From assembly GCA_016617855.1 (NCBI GenBank), contig JAECUM010000811.1:1-64000 (forward strand): a DNA stretch of 64,000 bases. Direction: 5' to 3'. The stretch's first letter is position 1. Every line of letters begins with the position of its first letter. This DNA comes from Megalonaias nervosa. Its lineage: Eukaryota; Mollusca; Bivalvia; Unionida; Unionidae. Of this stretch, positions 38,701-50,700 are shown piece by piece. Below the pieces are notes generated by a model. The model searched no databases and was not told the DNA's origin. It was given only the letters and a program-made list of their open reading frames with translations. A program made the translations under genes and the position numbers.

Positions 38701-41700
38701 TAAAGCACACTGCATTCAATATCAGAAGTCCATCCTCTTCTGTTTTACTTTTATTCCATCTGTGTGTGTATATAGCTAAACAGTTAACACATCCTTAGAT
38801 ACAGTATACCTTTGATGTTGCCTTACACAATCATTTATTCATTGTTGATGTCCTATGGGGCCCCATGTGGCAGAGTGGTCTAGAGTGCTTGCCTTTACGG
38901 ATTACTGACATCTCACCTCTGTTCACATAGATTTGAGTCTCAGGCTAGGCCAATGTGGATATGTGAGATAGCTTGTGAGTAGCTTCTCATGGGTTATTGG
39001 CTCTTCCCAGTTCTTTCTCCAATAGATATACTGGCTGCCATATATAGCCTATCATGGTCTGAGAAATGGTGTTAAACCCACAACAATCTCAGTCTGATGC
39101 CCTACACAATCATTCATTCCATGCTGATGCCCCACACAAATCATTCATTCCATGCTGATGCCCCACACACAATCATTTATTCAGTGCTGATGCCCCACAC
39201 AATCATTCATTCCATGCTGATGCCCCACACAATCATTCATTCCATGCTGATGCCCCACACAATCATTCATTCAATACTGATGCCCTACACAATCATTCAT
39301 TCCATGCTGATGCCCCACACAATCATTCATTCCATGCTGATGCCCCACACACAATCATTTATTCAGTGCTGATGCCCCACACAATCATTCATTCCATGCT
39401 GATGCCCCACACAATCATTCATTCCATGCTGATGCCTCACACACAATCATTTATTTAATGCTGATGCTCTTCACATTCATTCATTTAATGCTGATGCTGT
39501 ACACAATCATTCATTCACTGCTGATATCCCACACAATCAGTCATTCAATGCTGATGCCCTACACAATCAAATTCATATAATGCTGATGCTGTACACAATC
39601 ATTCATTCGGTGCTGGTGCCCCACACAATCATTCTTTCAATGCTGATGCCCTACACAATCATTCATTCAGTGCTGATGCCCCACACAATCATTCATTCAA
39701 TACTGATGCCCTACACAATCATTCATTCAGTGCTGATGCCCCACACAATCATTCATTCAGTGCTGGTGCCCCACACAATCATTCTTTCAAAGCTGATGCC
39801 CTACACAGTCATTGATTCATAATGATGGCCTACACATTCATTCATTTAAAGCTGATGCCGTACACAATCATTTAATTAATGCTGATGCCCCATACATTCA
39901 TTCATTCATTCATTCATTCATTCATTCATTCATTCATTCAGTGCTGATGCCCCACACATTCATTCATTCAGTACTATTGCCCTACACAATCATTCATTCA
40001 GTGCTGATATTTTGGAATTTAAAGCATATAACTTCATTTGAATATATTTTATGGTTTGCTTTGTTCAACATGTAATTGGTAATCACATGGGTCTGAAAAT
40101 AAAAAGTAGCATTAACACAAATAACTTGTGCTTAGAATAAAAGTGTGGTGTATAATGGATGATGTGATTTTTAGATCATTTTTTCCATACATCACTTTAT
40201 CTAGCATCTGACATGCCATTACAATATTAAAAGTACTTTCTTGGTACTGAAGAATATTTTTTGAAAAGTGTTTGTGCTCATATTCAAATTTAACAAAAAC
40301 TGAAGTTTTTTAAAAAAATACTCTGCCCCATGTGTGTATGTCACCTTTGTTAACCTGCCTGATCTACTGTTTTTCAGCCATCGTCCAGTAGATGTACATA
40401 ATGTGTACAATGCAGTTCAAGTCAAACTGCTGATGAAGGAGACGGAGTTAAGTGTCCCTGAATATGAACTACTTTTCAGGGATGAGGTAATTATGTATAT
40501 CTGGTGAATTTTTGTTCTTTTACTCAGCTTCATGTTGCATGGTTTTCATTATATAATGAAACCAGTTGTAAAAGACATATAAATATTTAAATATGGGGAA
40601 GGTGTAATGAAGTAAACAAGTTTTTAGAAATTGGCACGACTCATGCATTCAGGAATATACTCTATTTATGTACAAATTGTCCTTATGAAATTTTTAAAAA
40701 TTCACTGGTACACAGTATATAATCAGAATTTTCCCCATCAGCTTTTACTTTTTGCTAAAAGATCTAGTATTGGGTCTCACAATTTAAGAAACCCAACCTT
40801 TTACTTTATTAGAGTGTAAGCTTTGAGAAATGGGCAGTATATAGGATTTTCTTTGTCCATTCATATGTGCATTCATACAGTACAAGCTTTGAGAAATGGG
40901 CAGTATATAGGATTTTCTTTGTCCACTCATATGTGCATTCGTACAGTACAAGCTTTGAGAAATGGGCAGTATATAGGATTTTCTTTGTCCACTCATATGT
41001 GCATTCATACAGTACAAGCTTTGAGAAATGGGCAGTATATAGGATTTTCTTTGTCCATTCATATGTGCATTCATACAGTACAAGCTTTGAGAAATGGGTA
41101 GTATATAGGATTTTCTTTGTCCATTCATATGTGCATTCATACAGTACAAGCTTTGAGAACTGGGCAGTATATAGGATTTTCTTTGTCCATTCATATGTGC
41201 ATTCATACAGTACAAGCTTTGAGAAATGGGCAGTATATAGGATTTTCTTTGTCCTTTCATATGTGCATTCATACAGTACAAGCTTTGAGAAATGGGCAAT
41301 ATATAGGATTTTCTTTGTCCTTTCATATGTGCATTCATACAGTACAAGCTTTGAGAAATAGGCAGTATATAGGATTTTCTTTGTCCACTCATATGCACAT
41401 TCATACAATACAAGCTTTGAGAAATGGGCAGTATATAGGATTTTTTTCCCCCACTCTTATGTGCATTCATACAGTATAATGTTTGAAAAATGGGCAGTAT
41501 ATAGGATTTTCTTTATCCATTCATGTGTGCATTCATAGAGTACAAGCTCTGAAAAATGGGCAGTATATGGAATTTTCATTGTCCATTCATGTGTGCATTC
41601 ATACAGCATACATTGCAAGCTTTGAAGAATGGGCAGTATATGGAATTTTCTTTGTCCATTCATGTGTGCATTCATACAGTACAAGCTTTGAAGAATGGGC

Positions 41701-44700
41701 AGTGTATTGAATTTTCTTTGTCCATGCATGTGTGCGTTCATAGAATATAAGCTTTGAAAAATGGGCAATATATAGAACTTTCTTTTTCCATTCATGTGTG
41801 CATTCACAGAGCTTTGAAAAATGGGCAGTATATAGAATTTTCATTGTCCATTCACATGTGCATTCATACAGTACAAGCTTTGAAGAATGGGCAGTGTATT
41901 GAGTTTTCTTTGTCCATGCATGTGTGCATTCATAGAATATAAGCTTTGAAAAATGGGCAATATAGAGAACTTTCATTTTCCATTCATGTGTACATTCACA
42001 GAGCTTTGAAAGATGGGCAGTATATAGAATTTTCATTGTCCATTCACGTGTGCATTCATAGAGCACAAGTTTTGAAAAAATGGGCATTATATAGGATTTT
42101 CTTTGTCCATTCATGTGTGCATTCATAGAGTACAAGCTGAAAATTGGGCATTATATAAGATTTTCTTTGTCCATGCATGAATTGATTCATACTTTTAGAA
42201 GCTTATCTCTTCCTGATTTTTATCAATTTTGCTTTGCAAATTTCAAATAAGGTCATTATAGGACCTTGGTGGAAATTTGCATGCATCATGGGTATAAAAA
42301 TTGCAAGACAATTTATATCTTATAAGTTTATATTGTCAATCAGTGATTGGTAATCACATTACCAACCACATGTCCAATCAGACAAATAAAATGTGAAACT
42401 CAGAAGATTACTTTTCTGTAAAGATAGCTGATATCACTGTGATTTGAGTTTTGACATTACCTTTTTGGTTAAAGTTGTTTTTAAATGGCAATATATCCGA
42501 TTTTCATCAGGGAATCATCATCAAACTTGCCCCCAAGTGCATCAGGGGAAAAGGAATATCAATTGATTGAAAGCCAAGAATCTTGAAGGTTAAGGTCTCA
42601 CGGAAAAACTGCAGAAATTATAGGCAGGTGGTCATTGGTACAGCTTTTGGATTTTGGCAGTGATTTTATTTCGATGTATGGATTGACTTCAAAGTAAAAA
42701 TGTTTATCATGAAATGTAAGTATGGTGGCGCTCTACAGTTTTGTATTTTGAATAGGGTTAGAATTTTAAAGATAAAGAATTTCCTTGGGGTTTCCTCACT
42801 GGTTATACTGGCTATTTAAAAAAGACCTTGTGTATCTTGGGATTGTTGAAAGAACCATTAATTCCCTTTATTTTGGTGTATGATTAATGGGTATAATATG
42901 GGTTATAGAGTATCCACCTTAGCCTTACTCCAGATGTGCACCTTTCAAAAAAGTGCTAGCTCCACTTGGTCCTTTTCACTTCCTGAACTTCAAGGGTAAA
43001 TTGTAAAAAAAGAGTCAATAAATTTTTTTACATTTTATATATTTGGTAATTCATTCATTGCACTTTCAGAAGCTGATATTGACTAGTCTGGCAAGGTTCA
43101 TTTTCCCTGTTTTAATAGCTGCTAAGGATAGTCTACATTAGACAAATTCAGGCTGATTTTTGAGCACAAAGAAGCAGTCATTATAGTTAGCAGTGTGCTA
43201 AGACCATTTACAATTACAATTTCCAAAAGTACAATATCCAAAGAAATGTCAGCCACATTACATCAAAGTAGCATAGAGGTATGCCAACATTCTCTCCACT
43301 GTGCATGTTTTAAATGCAAACAACTTCATCTTACATACATCACTCTCTCAAAAGTACATAATAACTGGTGAGTGCCCCCCGTAAAGAGCACATAGGTATT
43401 ATTATTATTATATGATTTAATTTTATTGTATGGCTGAAATATTTAGTCGCAAGCATCAAAACAGTCCTTGTGAATAATTTTCCTGTATTTCCCCCCACAG
43501 AACAGTATTGGTTAGAGTCAGAGTCTCAAACAAGTACAGTCCCTCCCCACTGATAAAAAGTGAGCTATTTTAAAAATGCGCATTACATTTGTCAGAATAT
43601 CAACCAGTGTTATGCTGAAAGACAGGAACATGAAACTAGCCATAATTATTCTTGAGATGTCAACAATAAATTTTAAAAGGGATGGAACAGATGAGGGTCA
43701 TAAAGGTCAAAGGTTAAAGGGTAAAATATTTGCTTATTGTTTAATATGGAAGAAAGCAAATTTGCTTTGTCATCATTTATTTTTTAATTTCATTACAAAT
43801 AAATGAAAAGAAACATTTTCACTATATATTTCTTTTACTTAATGCAACAGTTTTAAATTTAAGTTCACATTATTCCTATATTCAAAGACTTCTAATTACC
43901 CCATAATTAAGGTCACTACTCACACAAACATGCCTCATGGCAAATTTTGTAAGCAAGAGCAAAATAAGCATAATTAGCTTATTTTCATGCATAAAATCAA
44001 TTTTAATGTACCATTTTATTCAGAACATCATACATAATGATATGAAAATAAGAAAAATAATTGCATAAATTTTTATATTTGTTTTTAGGTGGCGCTCTAC
44101 AGTTTTGTATTTTGCATAGGGTTAGAATTTTGAAGAAAAAGAATTTCCTCGGGTTTCCTCAATGGTTATACTGGCAATTTAAAACAAACCTTGTATATTT
44201 TAGGTATTGTTTAAAGAACCTTTTAATTCCCTTTGTGTTGGTGTATGATTGATGGGTGTAATATGGGTTATAGAGTATACAGCTTAGCCTTACTCCAGAT
44301 GTGCACCTTTCAAAAAAGTGCTAGCTCCACTTGGTCATTTTCACTTCCTGAACTTCAGAGGTAAATTGTACAAAAATAGAGCCGATAACTTTTTTCACAT
44401 TTGATATATTTGGTAATTCATTCATTGCACTTTCAGAAGCTGGTATTGTCTAGTCTGGCAAAATTCATTTTCCCTATTTTAATAGCTGCTAAGGATAGTG
44501 TACTTTAGACAAATTCAGGCTGATTTTTGGAGCACAGGGGAGCAGTCATTTTAGTTAGCAGTGTGCTAAGATCATTTACAATTTCCAAAAGTACAATATC
44601 CAAAGAAATGTCAGCCACATTACATCAAAGTAGCATAGAGGTATGCCAACATTCTCTCCACTGTACATGTTTTAAATGCAAACAACTTCACCTTACATAC

Positions 44701-47700
44701 GTCACTGTCTCAAAAATGCATAATAACTGGTGAGCGCCCCCTATTGTGATTGATGTGGAGGCCAACTGTGAAAGTCAGAGTTTTTAGTTTCTTTTGCAGG
44801 GGATGGGAGAGGGCATTAGACTTTGAAATTCACCAGTGTACATAGTTTATCTTTGTGGGTGATTGGTCACAGTGTCAAAGAGCAAGGTCATAGAATACAA
44901 TTTTTAGTTTTCTAGGGTAATTGATTCAGGTTACATCTGCTTCCATACATGCATTGTTATCAGATTTGTCACATGGTAGCAGGATAGGCCTGGTTAAAAG
45001 GTAAGAAGTCAAGGTCAAAGGGGTTATTTAGTTGTTTGTAACTAGGGCTGCAGCAACATTGTCACAGGTGAGACAATAAATTTACAGATTTTTGTTTTAA
45101 GAAATTATAAAATAGTGAATTGAAACTGAGTGCAGTGAATCCAGAAGTATTTTTCTTGATAGCAAGTGTTAGGACTTGATTTGACCCCTCCATTTTGGAA
45201 CACAGATGTTATCCTGATCACATGTACACTTGGTGTGGACTTGGGACACAACATTAGGTAGAAAGATTTGTTCTGGAAGGAATTTTTTTCACTTGTAACT
45301 CTTCACTTGTGTAGAGAAATGGTGAATTAAACTGCATATTTTGAAATGCAGAAGACTAGATCAGCCATTTCTTTCTACCAGAAGGTCCAGTTGCACTTAT
45401 TGAGTTTGTGGCCCAAAATCTCACTCACTTGCTCTCTCTTTCACATGTATGTTAACAATTACATTATTTCATATTTTCAATAGCAAATTGCAATCACTTG
45501 AACAGTAATGGATTGTCCAGAACATGGATGAATGGTAGCCATTAATAGGGTTCCGACACTGGTCTGGAATTTTGGAAAAGGTCTACAATTTGAAAATTGC
45601 TAGTCCAAGTCTTGAAAATATCTGGAAAAGTTTAAAAATGACTAAAAAGTAATGAAAGAGTCTTAAAATTTCATTATTACTGAAACTGGAAATGTGACTG
45701 CACTTTAACATTTGGGAGGAGTTTTAGCATATGGATTCAGAGCTCTCCAGGAGTTACTGTAGAAAGCAACGTCTCAAGGCACACAAAGCCGATACATAAG
45801 CAGGAGAAGTTGATGCCATCATTTTGACTGGTTTTTGTGCCGACACATTGAGAATTAGTCTGCATTTTTTTATATCATGGATTATTTTATTAAGTTTTGT
45901 GTTGTGCTAGTGAGTATATTCATTTTTATTTCATTGGATTTGATTTGATTTGCCATTCTTGGACTGATCTTTTTGCATGTCTGTGTGACCTAATATTATT
46001 ATTTTAAGAATGCCTGGACATCGTGTTTATAACGACTTGTGTGAAGAAACTGATGACTCTAAAGGCTGCACAGGGCCTTCCAAAATTAAGACCAATGCTT
46101 CATATCGCCTATGCATGAAAAGAATTTGATATTTCAAACATGGGGATTTGAGTATAGCCTGCACAGGGCCTCCAAAATTAAGACCAATGCTTCATGTTGG
46201 CTGTGCAGGAAAGAATTTGATATTTCCAACATGGGGATTAGAGTAAACTCTGCATAGGGCCTTCCAAAATTAAGACCAATGCTTTATGTCGGCTATGCAG
46301 GAAAGAATATTTTATATTTCCAACATGGGGCTTGGAGTTATTAAAAGCCATATGAAATCACTGAAGCATCAAAGTTTCATCAAGATCAGGTTCCAATCCT
46401 TTATTTAAATGTTTTCAGTAAAAGCCTCTTCCTCCATTGCTGTCTCCCTTAATACAGCTGCTTTCCCTGTGAGGTGTCTTTCACCCCTAAGAGTATCTAC
46501 ATCCAGTTCTAGTACCTGCCCAGCTACAAGCAGCCCATTAAAAAACTTTTTCACCACATATGATTCCAACAAAGCAGAAATAATACAGGTCTAAAGTGTG
46601 TGAAATCACATTACTTATATAAAGTGCATATGACATGTCATCACTTCTGACATTAATGTTCCCTGATAATGTGGTTGTGGCGGGTGAACAAGATTTCATA
46701 CCTGACAACATTTGGGCCGTAGTTTAGATCATACTTTTTCATCTCTTTACATTTTAATTGCAATTTTTTAAAGTATTTTAGCCTTATTAGATCAATAAGC
46801 TTGTCACATTGTTTGGTCTGGACATTTTTATTTGTTAGTCTAGAAATGATCCGGAATAATTTTTTTAATTTGTGGCAGGAACCCTGCATTCATTCTGTCA
46901 TTCAGTGTGATTGATGGATGCCATTTGTTTTTCCTATTCCCTATTTACTTTGGTGGGGGCAAATATTTATATTGGGAGATTGTCATCAGCCCTTATAAAC
47001 ACAGAGATTGCTCTGTTAATTGGGGAATTCAGTGTGTAAAGTATATATTTGTATGTGTTAGTTAACAAATGTGTGGGGGGGTGGGTGTATTATTTTGTCT
47101 TCAGAATTTTTTATATTCCTGCTGCTGTGCATGTCCAAAAAGGTTCATAAATCTATTGAGATCAAACCTGCAATGTAGATGCATTATGGGATAAAGGTAA
47201 TAATTCATTGCTGCTACTTTCTTTTCCAGACTTGTTTAACATTACTTAAGTTTTGCTAATTTCAATACTATTTCAGACCTGCCAACTCTTACGATTTAGT
47301 CGTAAATCTTACAAAAATGACCCTTAAAATTTGGTCTTACGTAATAAAAGCAAAAACTACGGAAAAATTATTGGTGCCGAGAAACCCAGATAATTGGTTC
47401 ATCTGTGTTTGGTTTGGATCCGGGTTTCATGAGAAATAGTGGAATTAGGGAACCAGACTAACTTTACAGCAGTACCTCAGATGCATTAAATTGCACATAT
47501 TTTTTCATGCGATCAAACTGTTGATTATAGAATTTTTTAAAATGGCATCCAGCAAGCGATGCATGCTGAAGACGAAACGGAAATGAAGCCTCTTAAAAAG
47601 TGTTAATAATCAGCACAGAATAATAAAAACGAATATTCAAATTCTTGTGAATAAAAACAGAAAGGGACACAATTACGTTTATTGGATATCACATGTCAGT

Positions 47701-50700
47701 TTGAGTATGTCTCGTGGCGGGAGATATGATTTCCATCGGCATGTGAAATGGAAAAAACAAAAACAATACTTAAGTCAAATTGAGAAAGAGCAACAAGCCA
47801 TTAAGCTGTATAGGGTTTGGAACTAATGTTTGTGCAACTTACTAGTGGTAAATAAGGTCTATGTTTACTTTACAAACTTTTTAGTTAAACATAATGTTTA
47901 CCGTCGCTGCATGTTTCGAATACCAAACATTTAAATACATTTTCCCATTTTACAATAGCAGTTTATAATATTTTATTACACCTTACTGAAAACTGGTCAA
48001 ACTTACGGAAGAAAAACCACCTGCCTTTCTGAGACAGTCTCATCAGGGTTGGCCGGTCTGCTATTTACCCTCTTTTCATCAAAGTCACAATTTAATTGTA
48101 TGGTATAGTAATGTGGATTGAACTCCTTCTGTTCTAGAGTTTAGTCACAATTGCTTAAGAACATTGACTTCTAGCAAAGTTGTAGGGGTAGCATATAAAC
48201 AAAGTTAATAGTGTTAAATTGGGCATTTATGAACTTAGAATATGCTGGGAAGAAATGATCGGGGTGGGAGATGAGGGGAAGGGAAGGTATGTTAAAGGTT
48301 TTTCACCAAATAGTCCACCACCTTGGGCAAGACACTTGACTCCAATTGCCTCTGCATTAAACAACTGGTTTGTGTTCTTGCGTCACGAAACACCAAACCG
48401 AAACCTTACTGTACACAGGTCCTCTTATAATGTAGGTGTCTCATCAATTTGGCTTACATTAATTCTGTTGTAGATACTAAATTCATTGCAAATTGTCTTT
48501 AATTCAACAACTGTTTTGAATCAATGAAACTGCTTATTAATTGCCATATTTATTTGATTTCATTAAAGAAAATACATAGCACACACTGTTTAAAAATAGA
48601 TTTGCTTGTAAGATAATGTCTGTATAATGCCCCATATCTAATATACAAGTATATTAATGGACCACTTGATAATAAGGGAGCAATGTATGTAGGATATTTT
48701 CTTTTTCTTTGTTAGTACCAGAGATATTTTTTTGTTACACACCTATCTTTAGTAAGTTTACCTAAGTTTCAATTATATTCATAGTCTGTTTAAAAAATAT
48801 TTGCAGTTTAAGAGAACACTTTGGGATTATCTATGCTGTTGGAATAAGTTTTGACATTTGCCAACTATATTTTTTGTCAGACCACAAAGTAAATCCATTT
48901 GAGTGATTTAGCACACCAGGCTTTTATTATTGTTGACAATGTAACATAGGGGACATAACTTCTAAAAGTGAAACAGGTGGTGGGAAATCGGATATCTTTG
49001 GCCCAAATAATTTCCGTACCTGAAAGGTAATGCAGTTTACATTTATTGCTCTAGCTCACAATACTTGGTTTTCTTCCTGCAAGTAAAACTTATGTTGGCA
49101 CACATAATAAAGTGTCACATGACATGATGGGAAGTCATTTATTGTCAAAGTTGAAAATATTAGCATATATGTTTCACATGTGAAAATATGAAATAAGTAA
49201 TAAAGATGTTTCTATATTTCACACTTGAAAATATAATAAAATACAATTAATGTTGCAGTCTGAAGATGAATCAGGAAATGATAGTGATAGTTCAGGCAGG
49301 TCAGTCAAAAAGAAACGTTTTGATGACGAGGCAATAGAGAGAAGGAGGGAAAGACGATTATGGGAGGAAAACAGGTTGGTATTTGACTTTTAACAAATCT
49401 CATATTTTAGTTTGATAAAGTTCTATGTTAAACAATTTATACTGAATTGCACATTTTTTTGTGTCTACAACATGATGATTTTTGTGTTATCAGACTTTCT
49501 GATAGCTATCTTTCAGAAATCTTACATATGCTTTAAATGCAATAAAATATTTGTGCAGGTATTTACTACAGGTGTCAGTGTTACCGACATACTGGTTAAC
49601 CTTGGTATTTATTTCCGGCGGTACATACACGGTACTTTTTTACCTACCAGTACTTGAGTATCTGTCAGTGAGGAATGTAGGTGAATTCCCAAGTAATCTT
49701 GTTAGGGCTGTTCCAGTAAAACATGTATCCCCCCCCCCACCTCCGGACGGCACTTAAAAAAAACTTCTGTAGGAGGTTGTGTTTCAAAGTATTTTGATTC
49801 TGACAGTGGAAGGTTGATTAGGAAAATCACTTCTGTTGTGGGTTGTGTTAACAAAATGAGAAATCGCTGGTGGGGTTGTAGAAAAAAACCCCGAATATAT
49901 ATTTAAAATTGCAGCTAACCTCCTCCTAGCGGTCTAACGTGAATAAAACATTGGGTCAGAAAATGATAACAGTACACGCAAGTACACCTAATTTGTATGA
50001 ATTCATGTACTTTTAAAGCAGTGATACACGTTCCGCAAATTACGTCAACGTCGCGGATATATAATGTGTTTTGCACAGTATGCAATTTTTATTCAACTTT
50101 TAACTTAGTGCATTTCGTGATGTAATTCACGCTGCCAGTAGCAGTATCGCAGCGCTTGATGAGACATCCAGATTCAGGAAGGCAAATGTTAAAATAGCTG
50201 GATACTTCGGTTCGACATGAATGGCTGTTAAACTAAATTTGATTGGTTCATTGGGCCCTGGAACAAGCATGTTATGGTAGTTTTAACCTTACTTTCATCA
50301 TGGAAGTTTTACAAATGCATGTTTCAAATAAGGGCCACACAGGCAACCAAAATGGCTGAATCACAACAGGGTTTGTCGTCAGTTGACATTTTCAGTCGGC
50401 AAATACTGGCTGGTGATAGCTATGATGACAATGAATTTCATGTGTATCAGTCTGTTGGACATTGGGAAGTTGTCAATTGGGAAGTGTGATTTTGAGCCCA
50501 AAATTGATGTTGAGTGCGAGTCCGATGTACGTGTTGGATGGACAGGATGCCGGTTATATTTATTCAAGATAGCCATGTCTGAGCAAGCAGACTATGGGAA
50601 TGTTGGACTTAAAACCCTAATACAGCATTGTGGAAGAGAAAAAATCTGGCATAAGAGGCAGCAAAGCACTGATTCAAGGAAGTGAATCTTTGGCAGAGTT

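Larger units (their letters stand above)
36788..40377 (+). other. CDC45 intron 4
   Basis: Contains a SINE with target duplications (37378-37631), a 28-bp tandem repeat (37765-37878), an older SINE copy (38855-39088) and a 30-bp minisatellite (39088-40012). Confidence 0.8.
40487..49258 (+). other. CDC45 intron 5
   Basis: Contains the 66-bp minisatellite (40815-42165), a pair of 657-bp MITE copies (42724-43380 and 44088-44742), a zinc-finger transposon relic (46010-46594) and a 787-bp TIR element (47274-48060). A stretch near 48320-48420 (TTGGGCAAGACACTTGAC) resembles a conserved SINE or LINE tail motif. Confidence 0.8.

Noticed and set aside
39097..39822. Periodic frames with [10 protein letters not shown] repeats
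   Set aside because: Product of the 30-bp minisatellite unit being a multiple of three.
40784..41470. 228-codon open frame on the minus strand (and similar long frames on both strands to 42135)
   Set aside because: It is the 66-bp minisatellite read through; several frames on both strands are open for the same reason and none has a non-repetitive part.
40815..42165. CRISPR array
   Set aside because: Units are contiguous 66-bp repeats without unique spacers, in an intron of a eukaryotic gene.
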